A stretch of 53,871 bases of DNA from Pseudoflavonifractor phocaeensis (lineage in GTDB: Bacteria > Bacillota > Clostridia > Oscillospirales > Oscillospiraceae): the NCBI RefSeq assembly GCF_016901735.1, contig NZ_JACLZC010000014.1, positions 1-53,871 of the forward strand, given 5' to 3'. Shown here piece after piece: positions 19,680 through 27,215 of the stretch (positions are counted from its first letter, which is position 1; the number at the start of each line of letters is the position of its first letter). The position numbers and the translations under genes are program-made. Below the pieces are notes generated by a model. The model did no database searches. It saw nothing but the letters and a program-made list of their open reading frames with translations, and was not told the origin of the DNA.

Positions 19680-20708
19680 ATGAACTGTAAAAAACGCGGA
19701 CGGCAGACCGTGGCCCTGGCCTGTCCTCCGGTCCTTACCGGCTGGGCCAGCGTGGCAGGCAAAAAAGAGGCCCAGGGTCCGCTGGCCGATACCTTCACCC
19801 AGACCAGTCCCGACGATACCTTCGGTCAGTCCAGCTGGGAAAAGGCCGAGTCGGAAATGCAGCGTCTGGCCCTCTCCGCCGCCCTGGACCGGGCGGGCGT
19901 CGCCGCCTCCCGCCTGGACTTCGTACTGGCCGGCGACCTTTTGAACCAGTGCATCGGCACTGGCTTTGCCATGCGCAGCGTGGGCGCGCCCTTCTATGGC
20001 CTGTACGGCGCCTGCTCCACCATGGCCGAGTCCCTCTCCCTGGCCGCCCTCCTGCTAGACGGCGGCTTCGGAACTCTTGCTGCCGCCCTGACCTCCTCCC
20101 ACTTCTGCTCCGCCGAGCGGCAGTACCGCACCCCCCTGGAGTACGGCGGACAGCGGACCCCCACCGCCCAGTGGACCGTCACCGGCTCCGGGGCCGTGGT
20201 CCTCTCCGCCCAGGGCGGCGGGCCCCGGGTCACCCACGTCACCACCGGGCGCATCGTGGACAAGGGCATCAAGGACCCGGCCAACATGGGCGCCGCCATG
20301 GCACCCGCCGCCTACGACACCATCCGGGCCCACCTCACCGACACCGGCCATAAGCCCTCCGACTACGACCTGATCGTCACCGGCGACCTGGGCAAGCTGG
20401 GCCGCGAGATTGTGTGGGACTTCTTCCACCGGGACGGCGTGGACCTCAACCACCTGGTGGACTGCGGGATGCTCATTTACGACCTGGAATCCCAGGACGT
20501 CCACTGCGGCGGCTCGGGCTGCGGCTGCTCGGCGGCGGTGCTCTGCGGCCACCTGCTGGACGGGCTCAACGCCGGACGGTGGAACAACATCCTCTTCTGC
20601 GGCACCGGCGCCCTCCTCTCCCCCACCTCCACCATGCAGGGAGAGAGCATCCCCTCCATCTGCCACGCCGTGTCCCTCGCATCCCCCAAGGGCGAAGGAG
20701 GTTTTTGA
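19680..20708 (+). CDS. spoVAD: Stage V sporulation protein AD
   Basis: Component of the SpoVA channel that imports dipicolinic acid into the forespore; SpoVAD itself binds DPA. The 342-residue protein from the ATG at 19680 has the thiolase-like fold sequence: GDLLNQCIGTGFAMR, GLYGACSTMAESL, SSHFCSAERQYR and GTGALLSPTSTMQG. The start follows GAGGTG about 10 nt upstream; an upstream in-frame extension lacks conservation. spoVAE follows after one base. spoVAC, which normally precedes it, is absent from the neighbourhood; the upstream gene is divergent. Confidence 0.95.
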   Translation: MNCKKRGRQTVALACPPVLTGWASVAGKKEAQGPLADTFTQTSPDDTFGQSSWEKAESEMQRLALSAALDRAGVAASRLDFVLAGDLLNQCIGTGFAMRSVGAPFYGLYGACSTMAESLSLAALLLDGGFGTLAAALTSSHFCSAERQYRTPLEYGGQRTPTAQWTVTGSGAVVLSAQGGGPRVTHVTTGRIVDKGIKDPANMGAAMAPAAYDTIRAHLTDTGHKPSDYDLIVTGDLGKLGREIVWDFFHRDGVDLNHLVDCGMLIYDLESQDVHCGGSGCGCSAAVLCGHLLDGLNAGRWNNILFCGTGALLSPTSTMQGESIPSICHAVSLASPKGEGGF

Positions 20709-20709
20709 T

Positions 20710-21078
20710 ATGGATATTCTGTGGGAGTACGTCCGGGCCTTTCTCTGCGGCGGCGCACTGTGCCTCATCGGCCAGATCCTCATCGACAAAACCGGCCTCA
20801 CCCCCGCCCGCATCCTGGTGACCTATGTGGTGGCTGGGGTGGTGCTGGGCGGCGTTGGGCTTTATGAACCGCTGGCCGACTGGGGCGGGGCCGGGGCGAC
20901 GGTACCCCTCACCGGCTTCGGTTACCTGCTGGCCAAGGGCGTCAAACAGGCCGTGGAGGAACAGGGCTTGCTGGGGGTCCTCACCGGAGGCGTCACCGCC
21001 GCCGCCGCCGGCATCACCGCCGCCATCTTTTTCGGCTTGCTGGTGTCCCTCCTCTTCCGGCCCAAGTCCAAAGCCTGA
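20710..21078 (+). CDS. spoVAE: Stage V sporulation protein AE
   Basis: Membrane subunit of the SpoVA dipicolinate channel. The 122-residue hydrophobic protein begins MDILWEYVRAFLCGGALC. It contains LTPARILVTYVVAGVVLGG and GFGYLLAKGVKQAVEEQG, both typical of SpoVAE, with about three or four membrane segments. It starts one base after the spoVAD stop, and GGCGAAGGAGG overlaps the spoVAD end as its ribosome-binding site. The open frame extends further upstream, but only inside spoVAD. Confidence 0.94.
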   Translation: MDILWEYVRAFLCGGALCLIGQILIDKTGLTPARILVTYVVAGVVLGGVGLYEPLADWGGAGATVPLTGFGYLLAKGVKQAVEEQGLLGVLTGGVTAAAAGITAAIFFGLLVSLLFRPKSKA

Positions 21079-21081
21079 CCC

Positions 21082-21110
21082 TTGTCTTTCCGCCTCCCTT
21101 CCGATACAAT
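21082..21110 (+). promoter_or_regulatory. Probable promoter of the PP-loop gene
   Basis: TTGTCT (21082-21087), 17-bp spacer, TACAAT (21105-21110). It would start transcription only about 15 nt before the start codon, so the leader would be very short. Confidence 0.5.
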
Positions 21111-21132
21111 GAGGGAAAGGAGGTGGCTACCT

Positions 21133-22533
21133 ATGACCCCCGTGCTGCAACACCGCTGGAAACTGGAGGGCCGTACCCTGGTCTATTACGGCCTCCCCCA
21201 GCCGCCCCGGCTCTTCCGGCGGCATATTTCTCTCTCCCCCTCCGCCGCCCGGACGGTGGCCATGCTGGACGGCCTGCGCCCCCTGGAGGATTACCCCCAT
21301 CCGTCCGCCCTGCGGCGGCTCATCCGCCTGGGCGCGGTGGTGGACGTCAAGGACAAAAAGACCTCCCCCGCCTCCCTGGACGAGGCCCGGTTCTGCCGCC
21401 GGTGCGCCGCCAACGACTATACCATCCCCGGGCTGGAATTTGACGAACACGGCCTGTGCCCCATCTGCAACACCGAAAAACGGTTCCGCAAATGCAAAAA
21501 CGTCCTGCCCGTGCTGGACCGCATCCCAAACTCTCCGGGCAAACGATACGACGCCGCCGTCTTTTATACCGGCGGCAAGGACTCCTCCTACCTCCTGTGG
21601 CATTTGGCCAAAGTGCAGAAGCTGCGCCTGCTGGCCCTCACCTGGGAGACCCCTTTCATGTCCCCCTGGGCCAGAGAGAGCATCCAAAACGCAAAGGTCC
21701 ATCTCCCCGAGGTGGACTTTCTGGTCGAACGCGCCCCCGAGGAAGCCTTGAAAACCATCTATCGGGAGGTCTACCGGCGGCAGAAAAACGTGTGCATCTG
21801 CCCCTCGGTGGCCTATGTGCTCTTTTTTCAGCGGCTGGTGGACTGGGAGGTCCCCTTCCTCATCCTGGGCAACGAGCCCGCCCAGTGCCGCAACCTCATC
21901 TACAACGGCATGGCGCCCCCCATCGCCTTCCGCCCCTCTGTCCAGCGCCTGGCCCGGTGGGGGGTCAACCTGGGGCGGCTCCTCACCCTCCGACGCCCTT
22001 TCAGAGCCGGACAGATGGAGCTTTTTTTCACCGTCCGCCAGCTGGCCTTCGGCCCGGCGGGCATCGTCAAGGCCATCGGGTGGCGCAACGAGCTGGTGGA
22101 AAACACCGCCGCCTCCCTTGCCATGGCCCCCGACTTTCTCGCCCCCTTTCAGGCCGCCGTGCGGCAGGCCGGACGCTCCGGAAAGCTGCCCGCTCTGGTC
22201 CATGTGGATCTGGATGACGCCGCCGGGGGGCTCTATGACTGGGCCGGCGTGAAAACCCTGCTGGCTAAGGAAATCGGCTGGGTGGACGCTCCCGCCAAAG
22301 ACAAGGGCTTACACACCAGCTGCGCCATTGAAACCTGCAAGGAGTGGTCCCAGTTCTCCCGCTTCCGGGACATGGAAACCGCCATCCTCCCCTTCTCCGC
22401 CGTGGAACTGGCCCTGGCCTCCGGCTCCGGCTCGGTGGACCGGGAGACCGCCCTTTCCGAGCTGAAACAGCACTCCGGCTTTACCCGGGAGCCCCCCGCC
22501 CAGTGGGAGGTCATGCTGGAGGTCCTCCGGTAA
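21133..22533 (+). CDS. Zinc-ribbon PP-loop ATPase (N-type ATP pyrophosphatase family)
   Basis: A 466-residue protein with a treble-clef or ribbon of four cysteines (C88, C91, C109, C112), followed by a PP-loop YTGGKDSS at 145-152. This binds ATP and adenylates a substrate, as in sugar amidotransferases (WbpG/PseA-like), tRNA thiolation and ExsB-type enzymes. The N-terminal 85 residues and the C-terminal half are not familiar. Cysteines in CICPSVAY and SCAIETCKEW may be structural or catalytic. The ATG has AAAGGAGGTGG upstream. Its position between spoVAE and the FVTNSSS/radical SAM cassette invites a link, but it ends before that cassette's promoter. Substrate unknown. Confidence 0.8.
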   Translation: MTPVLQHRWKLEGRTLVYYGLPQPPRLFRRHISLSPSAARTVAMLDGLRPLEDYPHPSALRRLIRLGAVVDVKDKKTSPASLDEARFCRRCAANDYTIPGLEFDEHGLCPICNTEKRFRKCKNVLPVLDRIPNSPGKRYDAAVFYTGGKDSSYLLWHLAKVQKLRLLALTWETPFMSPWARESIQNAKVHLPEVDFLVERAPEEALKTIYREVYRRQKNVCICPSVAYVLFFQRLVDWEVPFLILGNEPAQCRNLIYNGMAPPIAFRPSVQRLARWGVNLGRLLTLRRPFRAGQMELFFTVRQLAFGPAGIVKAIGWRNELVENTAASLAMAPDFLAPFQAAVRQAGRSGKLPALVHVDLDDAAGGLYDWAGVKTLLAKEIGWVDAPAKDKGLHTSCAIETCKEWSQFSRFRDMETAILPFSAVELALASGSGSVDRETALSELKQHSGFTREPPAQWEVMLEVLR

Positions 22534-22546
22534 AGCCCCTGAAAAC

Positions 22547-22575
22547 TTGACACTTCTCCCCTTTTCTATTACAAT
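22547..22575 (+). promoter_or_regulatory. SigA consensus promoter of the FVTNSSS/radical SAM cassette
   Basis: Perfect TTGACA (22547-22552), exactly 17 bp, TACAAT (22570-22575). The leader is about 75 nt to the first gene. It separates the cassette from the PP-loop gene transcriptionally. Confidence 0.85.
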
Positions 22576-22656
22576 ATATGGGTATAAATTGGTGAAAAAC
22601 GCCGGTTTTCGGTCCGTTTTCGCGGGCCGTACCCGAAAGAGGAAAGGAGCTTCGTT

Positions 22657-23376
22657 ATGAAAATCCGCACGGATTTTGTCACCAACTCCAGCAGCTACAG
22701 CTCGGTCTGCATTACCATCGAGAGCAAGGAGCTGGCCCAGCTGCTCAAAAAGTACGAAATTCAGCACGACGTGCCGGAACTTTCTGTCCGCGGCAGCAAA
22801 ACCTCTGTTTTCAACGATGAGTTTGCACTTGAATGGGGGAATGTCCCCACTTCGGTCAACCAGGTGCTGGACGCGCTGATGACTTCTTTGCGCGCCTACC
22901 GCTGCGCCCGGTACGATGCGTTCTGTGAGGAGGTCAGCACCCGTAAGAAGGAACTGACCGACTCGCTCCAGTCTGTACGGTGGGCATTTGAGGATGACAG
23001 CAGCGGAGACTTTGAAGTGGCCGCTGAGGATCGGGAAAAGCGCTTCACCTGGAGCCGGGCAGCTCTGGAAAAGCTCCAGGGCATTGAGGACCTCTTCACT
23101 CCTATTGAAAACCGCCAGATCGAGGGGCATATCTTCGTGCTGACGGGTACCTTCTCCCACTGCGGCGGGAAACGCTATCTGATCGATTCCTGTATTCGGA
23201 AGGCGGGGGGACGGTGTACCAGCGCTGTCAGCGGCAAAACCGACTATGTGGTGATAGGCGATGTGGGCGGCTACGCCGACAAGGTCCTGGCGCAGTTCAA
23301 GGAGCGGAAGGAACAGGGACAGAAGATCCAGCTCATTCGGGAGGCGGACCTCTTCCGCGCCCTGGGCGAGGACTGA
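22657..23376 (+). CDS. FVTNSSS-motif protein with C-terminal BRCT domain
   Basis: A 239-residue protein whose first 13 residues, MKIRTDFVTNSSS, are identical to those of the protein at 24489. I recall this opening in many short Firmicute and phage proteins of unknown function. Residues 20-150 parallel the second protein (KELAQLLKKY, VNQVLDALM, KKELTDSLQSV). Residues about 155-235 form a BRCT-like domain (GHIFVLTGTFS, then GGRCTSAVSGKTDYVVIG), as in DNA ligase or phosphopeptide-binding modules. AAAGGAG lies 7 nt before the ATG. It is first in a three-gene cassette. The N-terminal motif may be a recognition tag for the radical SAM enzyme; that is inference. Confidence 0.82.
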   Translation: MKIRTDFVTNSSSYSSVCITIESKELAQLLKKYEIQHDVPELSVRGSKTSVFNDEFALEWGNVPTSVNQVLDALMTSLRAYRCARYDAFCEEVSTRKKELTDSLQSVRWAFEDDSSGDFEVAAEDREKRFTWSRAALEKLQGIEDLFTPIENRQIEGHIFVLTGTFSHCGGKRYLIDSCIRKAGGRCTSAVSGKTDYVVIGDVGGYADKVLAQFKERKEQGQKIQLIREADLFRALGED

Positions 23377-23400
23377 GCGGAAAGGCGGAAAGGACATAGT

Positions 23401-24492
23401 TTGAGCAGACATACCATTGCAGACCGTACGTATCATTTTCTTACGGTATTTGACGACGAGACCGGCGCGTATCTCCGCACCGGCGTCATCGAAAACGGCA
23501 GGGACACCGGAGTGGACCCCTTTATGGCCTCCTTTCCCCACCTCATCGACGTGGGCGTCATGGGCCACTGCGCCCACGGCCGGTCCGGCCTATGCGCCAA
23601 GGCCGGCATCGGCTGCTATCAGAGCGGACGGGACATCAGCGCCCCCAATATGACCCTGGACGACTTTTACTGGATCGTCCGGCAGTGCCGGGGCCGGGTG
23701 AACCAGTTCGCCCTGGGCGGCCGGGGCGATCCGGATCTGCACGAGCACTTCGGCGACCTGCTGCGCCTGTGCCGGGAAAACGACATCGTCCCCAACTTTA
23801 CCACCTCCGGCTTCGGGCTGACGGCGGAACACGCGGCCCTGTGCGCCCGATTCTGCGGCGCGGTGGCGGTGAGCTGGTACCGGAGCGACTACACCCTGAA
23901 AGCCATTCAGATGCTGCTGGACGCCGGCGTCAAAACCAACATCCATTATGTATTGGGCAACAACAGCATTGACGAGGCCGTCCGCCGCTTGCGGGACCAG
24001 GATTTTCCCAAGGGGATCAACGCCCTCATCTTCCTCCTCCACAAGCCGGCGGGACAGGGCACCCGGGAAAACGTGCTCACGGTGACCGACCCCCGGACCC
24101 AGGCGTTTTTCCGGGAGATCGACCGCCCCCACCCTTTCAAAGTGGGGCTGGACGCCTGCAGCGTCCCCGGCGCCCTGGGCTTTTGCAAAAAGATCCTGCC
24201 CGAGTCCCTGGACACCTGCGAGGGCGGGCGGTTCAGCTGCTACATCGGCCCCGACTTAACAATGGTGCCGTGCAGCTTTGACCAGAACCATCAATATGAG
24301 GTGCAGCTGGGCCATGATATGCCCATCGAGGACGCCTGGAACAGCGAACCCTTCCGGCGCTTCCGGGAGCACCTGCGCTCCGCCTGCCCGGACTGCCCCC
24401 AGCAGGCCTTCTGTCTGGGCGGCTGTCCCCTGATGCCGGAGATCGTGCTCTGTGACCGGCCGGAAAATACGCGGAATGGGAGGCAGCTATGA
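23401..24492 (+). CDS. Radical SAM/SPASM-domain protein with atypical cluster spacing
   Basis: A 363-residue protein starting at TTG, with AAAGGA upstream and the next ATG only at codon 42. The radical SAM cysteines appear to be C57, C65 and C72 (C-x7-C-x6-C, in MGHCAHGRSGLCAKAGIGCYQ) rather than the usual C-x3-C-x2-C. The barrel follows with ALGGRGDPDLHEHF. The C terminus is a SPASM-type auxiliary-cluster region: C273, C291, then C329-x2-C332-x5-C338-x3-C342 and C351. SPASM enzymes usually modify peptides or proteins. The stop codon overlaps the start of the second FVTNSSS gene (ATGA), so the products are made together. Confidence 0.82.
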   Translation: MSRHTIADRTYHFLTVFDDETGAYLRTGVIENGRDTGVDPFMASFPHLIDVGVMGHCAHGRSGLCAKAGIGCYQSGRDISAPNMTLDDFYWIVRQCRGRVNQFALGGRGDPDLHEHFGDLLRLCRENDIVPNFTTSGFGLTAEHAALCARFCGAVAVSWYRSDYTLKAIQMLLDAGVKTNIHYVLGNNSIDEAVRRLRDQDFPKGINALIFLLHKPAGQGTRENVLTVTDPRTQAFFREIDRPHPFKVGLDACSVPGALGFCKKILPESLDTCEGGRFSCYIGPDLTMVPCSFDQNHQYEVQLGHDMPIEDAWNSEPFRRFREHLRSACPDCPQQAFCLGGCPLMPEIVLCDRPENTRNGRQL

Positions 24493-24971
24493 AAATCAGA
24501 ACGGACTTTGTGACCAACTCCAGCAGCAGCTCCTTTGCGGTCATTCACGTGGAAAGCCCCGAAATTGCCCGGCTGCTGGAAAAATACCGGAACGCGGACA
24601 TCCCCTGGACCACGGATTTTACCGTGGAGGGGGATTGGGTCCACATCGAAAACCATGACGACCTCTTTTCGCCCAAGGTCCCCAAAACCGTGGAGGACGT
24701 GCTGGACGCCCTGCTGGCCCTGCTGGCAGAGGTGGGGCTGGACGATACCGGGATGTCGGATTTTCCCGATGGTTATGTCTATAACGAGGACCAGGTCACG
24801 CTGTTGCGGGAGGCCGCCGCAGCGCGGCAAAAACTGACCGACTCCATCCAGGCCGTGGACTGGCTGACCGGCACAGCGGACTGGGGAGCCGAGGACGAGG
24901 ACGACGAGGGGGAGACCTTCCAATACTGCTACGACCGCAAAAAAGGGATCAGCCAATACACCATGGACTGA
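24489..24971 (+). CDS. FVTNSSSSSF-motif protein without BRCT domain
   Basis: A 160-residue acidic protein starting MKIRTDFVTNSSSSSF. It aligns along its length with the first 150 residues of the protein at 22657: PEIARLLEKY, VEDVLDALLALL, RQKLTDSIQAVDW. It ends soon after an acidic EDEDDEGE stretch and YDRKKGISQY. GGGAGG lies just before the ATG, within the end of the radical SAM gene; the start and stop codons overlap. There is no signal peptide or membrane segment. Probably a substrate or partner of the radical SAM enzyme; function unknown. Confidence 0.82.
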   Translation: MKIRTDFVTNSSSSSFAVIHVESPEIARLLEKYRNADIPWTTDFTVEGDWVHIENHDDLFSPKVPKTVEDVLDALLALLAEVGLDDTGMSDFPDGYVYNEDQVTLLREAAAARQKLTDSIQAVDWLTGTADWGAEDEDDEGETFQYCYDRKKGISQYTMD

Positions 24972-24997
24972 CACCCGTCAAACGCCGAAAAACGCGG

Positions 24998-25031
24998 CAA
25001 GGCCGGGTCCTCTCAGGAGGACCCGGCCTTG
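24998..25031. terminator. Bidirectional terminator between the cassette and rplS
   Basis: Perfect 15-bp stem (24998-25012 with 25017-25031), TCAG loop. On the plus strand TTGTT follows; on the minus strand CCGCGTTTTT follows. It closes both convergent transcription units. Confidence 0.85.
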
Positions 25032-25054
25032 TTGTTCTACCGGTACGGAAGCGA

Positions 25055-25396
25055 TCAGATGCGCTCCTTGATCTTGGCAGCCTTGCCCACGCGGCCACGC
25101 AGATAATAGAGCTTGGCGCGGCGGACCTTACCCTTGCGGACCAGCTCGATCTTCTCCACAGCGGGCGCGTGCAGGGGGAACACCTTCTCCACGCCGACGC
25201 CGTAGGACACGCGGCGGACAGTGATGCTCTCCTCGATGCCGCCATGCTTCTTGGCGATGACGGTACCCTCGAAAACCTGGATACGCTCACGGTTGCCTTC
25301 CTTGACGCGGACATGCACGCGGACGGTGTCGCCCACGTTGGCGCTGGGCGCCTCTTCCTTCATATACTTGTCGGTAAAAGCCTTCATCAGATCCAT
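25055..25396 (-). CDS. rplS: 50S ribosomal protein L19
   Basis: Large-subunit protein at the 30S-50S interface. The 113-residue sequence has the family blocks [47 protein letters not shown] and [20 protein letters not shown]. The ATG has AGGAGG 8 nt upstream. The usual rpsP-rimM-trmD neighbours are absent, so here it is a stand-alone unit. It follows the SpoIVFB-like protease gene by 18 nt and has its own likely promoter inside that gene. Confidence 0.97.
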   Translation of the reverse strand: MDLMKAFTDKYMKEEAPSANVGDTVRVHVRVKEGNRERIQVFEGTVIAKKHGGIEESITVRRVSYGVGVEKVFPLHAPAVEKIELVRKGKVRRAKLYYLRGRVGKAAKIKERI

Positions 25397-25414
25397 GGAT
25401 ATTTCCTCCTAAGT

Positions 25415-26092
25415 TTATAGGCGTTCGTACCGGCCATATCTGCCGCCCCGTTTGCGCATACAGGCGGCGGCCGCAGAGGACCACCCTTTATTGAGACTAC
25501 GGTAGTTTATCATATCTTCCCTGAAATTGCAAGGCTTTTTTCCCGCCGCCAACAGCCACAGCGTAACCAGCAGCAAGGTGGGGTTCCTGCCCCGCACCAG
25601 CAGCCACAGCCCGCCCGCCAGCAGCAGCATCCCAAGTCCCAATCCCAGACCGCCGCTCAGCCGGGGACCGCCCAGCGCCTCCAGCGCCCGGCCGCCGTCC
25701 AGCGCCGGAAAGGGCAGCAGATTGAACAGCCCGTGGCCCAGACTCAGACCCGCCAGCAGATAGAGCGCCGCCCAGCGCTCCGCCAGCCTCGACGCCAAAA
25801 AAGCCGCCGACACACTGGCCAGCGGTCCCGCCAACGCCACCGCGGCTCTGGCCAACCGACTCCGCGGTCCGCCCGCCGCCTGCCGCAGCTCCACACCCAC
25901 GCAGCTCAGACGCACCAGCGCCACCCGTCCGCCCCACAGCCGCAAGCATATAATGTGCCCCAGCTCATGGAGCGCCATGCTCACCGCCGCCCACACCAGC
26001 AGTCCATCCCGATCCAAATAGTACAAAAGCGACCACAGCAGCAAAAAGCCGCCCGTCACCTCCACACGGCCCACACGGAGCGCCGCTCCCAT
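25415..26092 (-). CDS. Intramembrane metalloprotease, M50 family (SpoIVFB-like)
   Basis: Predicted site-2 protease. The 225-residue protein has about five hydrophobic segments, the zinc motif HELGH (42-46), and the second metal-ligand motif LLPFPALDGGRA (D132). In sporulation SpoIVFB cleaves pro-SigmaK in the outer forespore membrane, held inactive by SpoIVFA. The gene immediately upstream is a SpoIVFA-like M23 protein with a 2-nt gap, which supports this role. The basic C-terminal 40 residues (from about KKPCNFRED) are encoded across the rplS promoter and leader and may not be conserved. Confidence 0.82.
   Translation of the reverse strand: MGAALRVGRVEVTGGFLLLWSLLYYLDRDGLLVWAAVSMALHELGHIICLRLWGGRVALVRLSCVGVELRQAAGGPRSRLARAAVALAGPLASVSAAFLASRLAERWAALYLLAGLSLGHGLFNLLPFPALDGGRALEALGGPRLSGGLGLGLGMLLLAGGLWLLVRGRNPTLLLVTLWLLAAGKKPCNFREDMINYRSLNKGWSSAAAACMRKRGGRYGRYERL
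25504..25532 (-). promoter_or_regulatory. Probable promoter of rplS inside the M50 protease gene
   Basis: TTGCAA (25527-25532), 17-bp spacer ending TGA, TAAACT (25504-25509). The predicted leader is about 100 nt and contains a GC-rich potential stem (GCCGCC with GGGGCGGC), leaving room for an L19-type autoregulatory leader. Confidence 0.55.
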
Positions 26093-26094
26093 CC

Positions 26095-27087
26095 TCAGCC
26101 CCCCGTGGTCTCGATATAGTAGAGCGGGTTCAATAAGATCCCGTCTTTTTTCAGCTCAAAATGCAGGTGCGGTCCGGTGGCGTTGCCCGTGGCCCCGGAA
26201 AGCGCCACCGTCTCCCCCGCCGCCACCTGCTGCCCCTGCTGTACCAGCAGCTCCTGACAGTGGGCATAAAAGCTTTTTACTCCGTTCCCGTGGTCCAGCT
26301 GGAGATAGAGTCCATAGATGGGGCTGTCCCCGATGTAGTCCACCGTCCCCGCCGCAAAGGCCCCTACCGCCGTGCCGCTGTTCACCGCCAGGTCTACCCC
26401 GTTATGAAATTTCTCTCCCCCATCCACCGGATGCTCCCGCCAGCCGAAGGGAGACGACACCCACCCCAGCGCCGGCGTCACCGTCTCGGAAAGCCCCAGC
26501 GCATACCGGTCCATGGTGGCGTTGGCCGGCAGCGCCGGCCCGTCATAGTCCACAGCAACCACCGCCGTCTCCTCCTCTTCCACCGCCGCGGTCCGGTGGG
26601 CCGCAAAGGTCTGGACAAAAGGCGCCTCCGCCGCCGCCGGCTCTTCCTCCAGCCAGCCGAATATCCCGTTTTCCGGCAGCCCCGCCACGCTCCGGCTGCT
26701 CTCCCGCGCCAGCAGCATCCCCTCACAATTGACCGCGGCCGGCGTGCCGCTCACCCCAAACACCGCCGTCCAGGCCTCCGCCAGGCCCTCGCCCACCGGT
26801 CCGCCGTCCTCCATGCGCGCCCCCAGCTCGGAAAAAACCGCCTTAAAATCCGTATCCGCGTGCAGCAGCGTTAAGAGCCGGTCGCTCACCTCCGCCATCC
26901 GCTGGGGGAAGATCCCCTTCCCCACCAGCGTCACCGCAAAAAGCGCCACACAGACCGCCAGCTGAAGCAGCCGCCGCCGTTCCCGGACCCCCAGCGTCAC
27001 CACACGGGCACTCTTTTTCCCCCTGCGGCGTTCCTCCCGCCGGCTCTGCCGCTTTTTGCTCCACTCCTGATAGGTCATCGTCTCCAT
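26095..27087 (-). CDS. M23-domain membrane protein (SpoIVFA-like)
   Basis: A 330-residue protein with a very basic cytoplasmic N terminus (RRGKKS region), one membrane segment near residues 40-60 (LLQLAVCVALFAVTLVG), and a C-terminal LytM/M23 domain: SSPFGWREHP, FHNGVDLAV, and the TGPHLHFELKKDG block. Bacillus SpoIVFA has the same single-pass plus M23-like architecture and inhibits SpoIVFB. Here HxH and the HNGVD histidine are present, so peptidase activity is possible. The ATG at 27087 has AAGGGGGGA upstream. It precedes the SpoIVFB-like gene with a 2-nt gap. Confidence 0.82.
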   Translation of the reverse strand: METMTYQEWSKKRQSRREERRRGKKSARVVTLGVRERRRLLQLAVCVALFAVTLVGKGIFPQRMAEVSDRLLTLLHADTDFKAVFSELGARMEDGGPVGEGLAEAWTAVFGVSGTPAAVNCEGMLLARESSRSVAGLPENGIFGWLEEEPAAAEAPFVQTFAAHRTAAVEEEETAVVAVDYDGPALPANATMDRYALGLSETVTPALGWVSSPFGWREHPVDGGEKFHNGVDLAVNSGTAVGAFAAGTVDYIGDSPIYGLYLQLDHGNGVKSFYAHCQELLVQQGQQVAAGETVALSGATGNATGPHLHFELKKDGILLNPLYYIETTGG

Positions 27088-27165
27088 AGGGGTCCCCCTT
27101 CTCCCGCGTGCGCGTCTATCCTCTTGTCCCAATCCTATGACATCCCGGCGGAAAATATGTAAACG

Positions 27166-27200
27166 AAAAGGGACCTGCCCCTCGTTCCGAAGCAGGTCCC
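27166..27200 (-). terminator. Weak intrinsic terminator of pgsA
   Basis: Stem GGGACCTGC/GCAGGTCCC (27192-27200 with 27170-27178), 13-nt loop, then TTTTCG. It lies 15 nt after the pgsA stop. The U-tract is short. Confidence 0.6.
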
Positions 27201-27215
27201 CACAGCTGGACGCTT

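Noticed and set aside
19590..19680. A possible SigG-type promoter (CATATTT) before spoVAD
   Set aside because: The -10-like sequence is present, but no matching -35 at 17-18 bp was found, so it is not listed as a feature even though forespore control is expected.
20410..20709. A 100-codon N-terminal extension of SpoVAE
   Set aside because: It lies entirely within spoVAD in another frame; SpoVAE family proteins begin near MDILWEYV.
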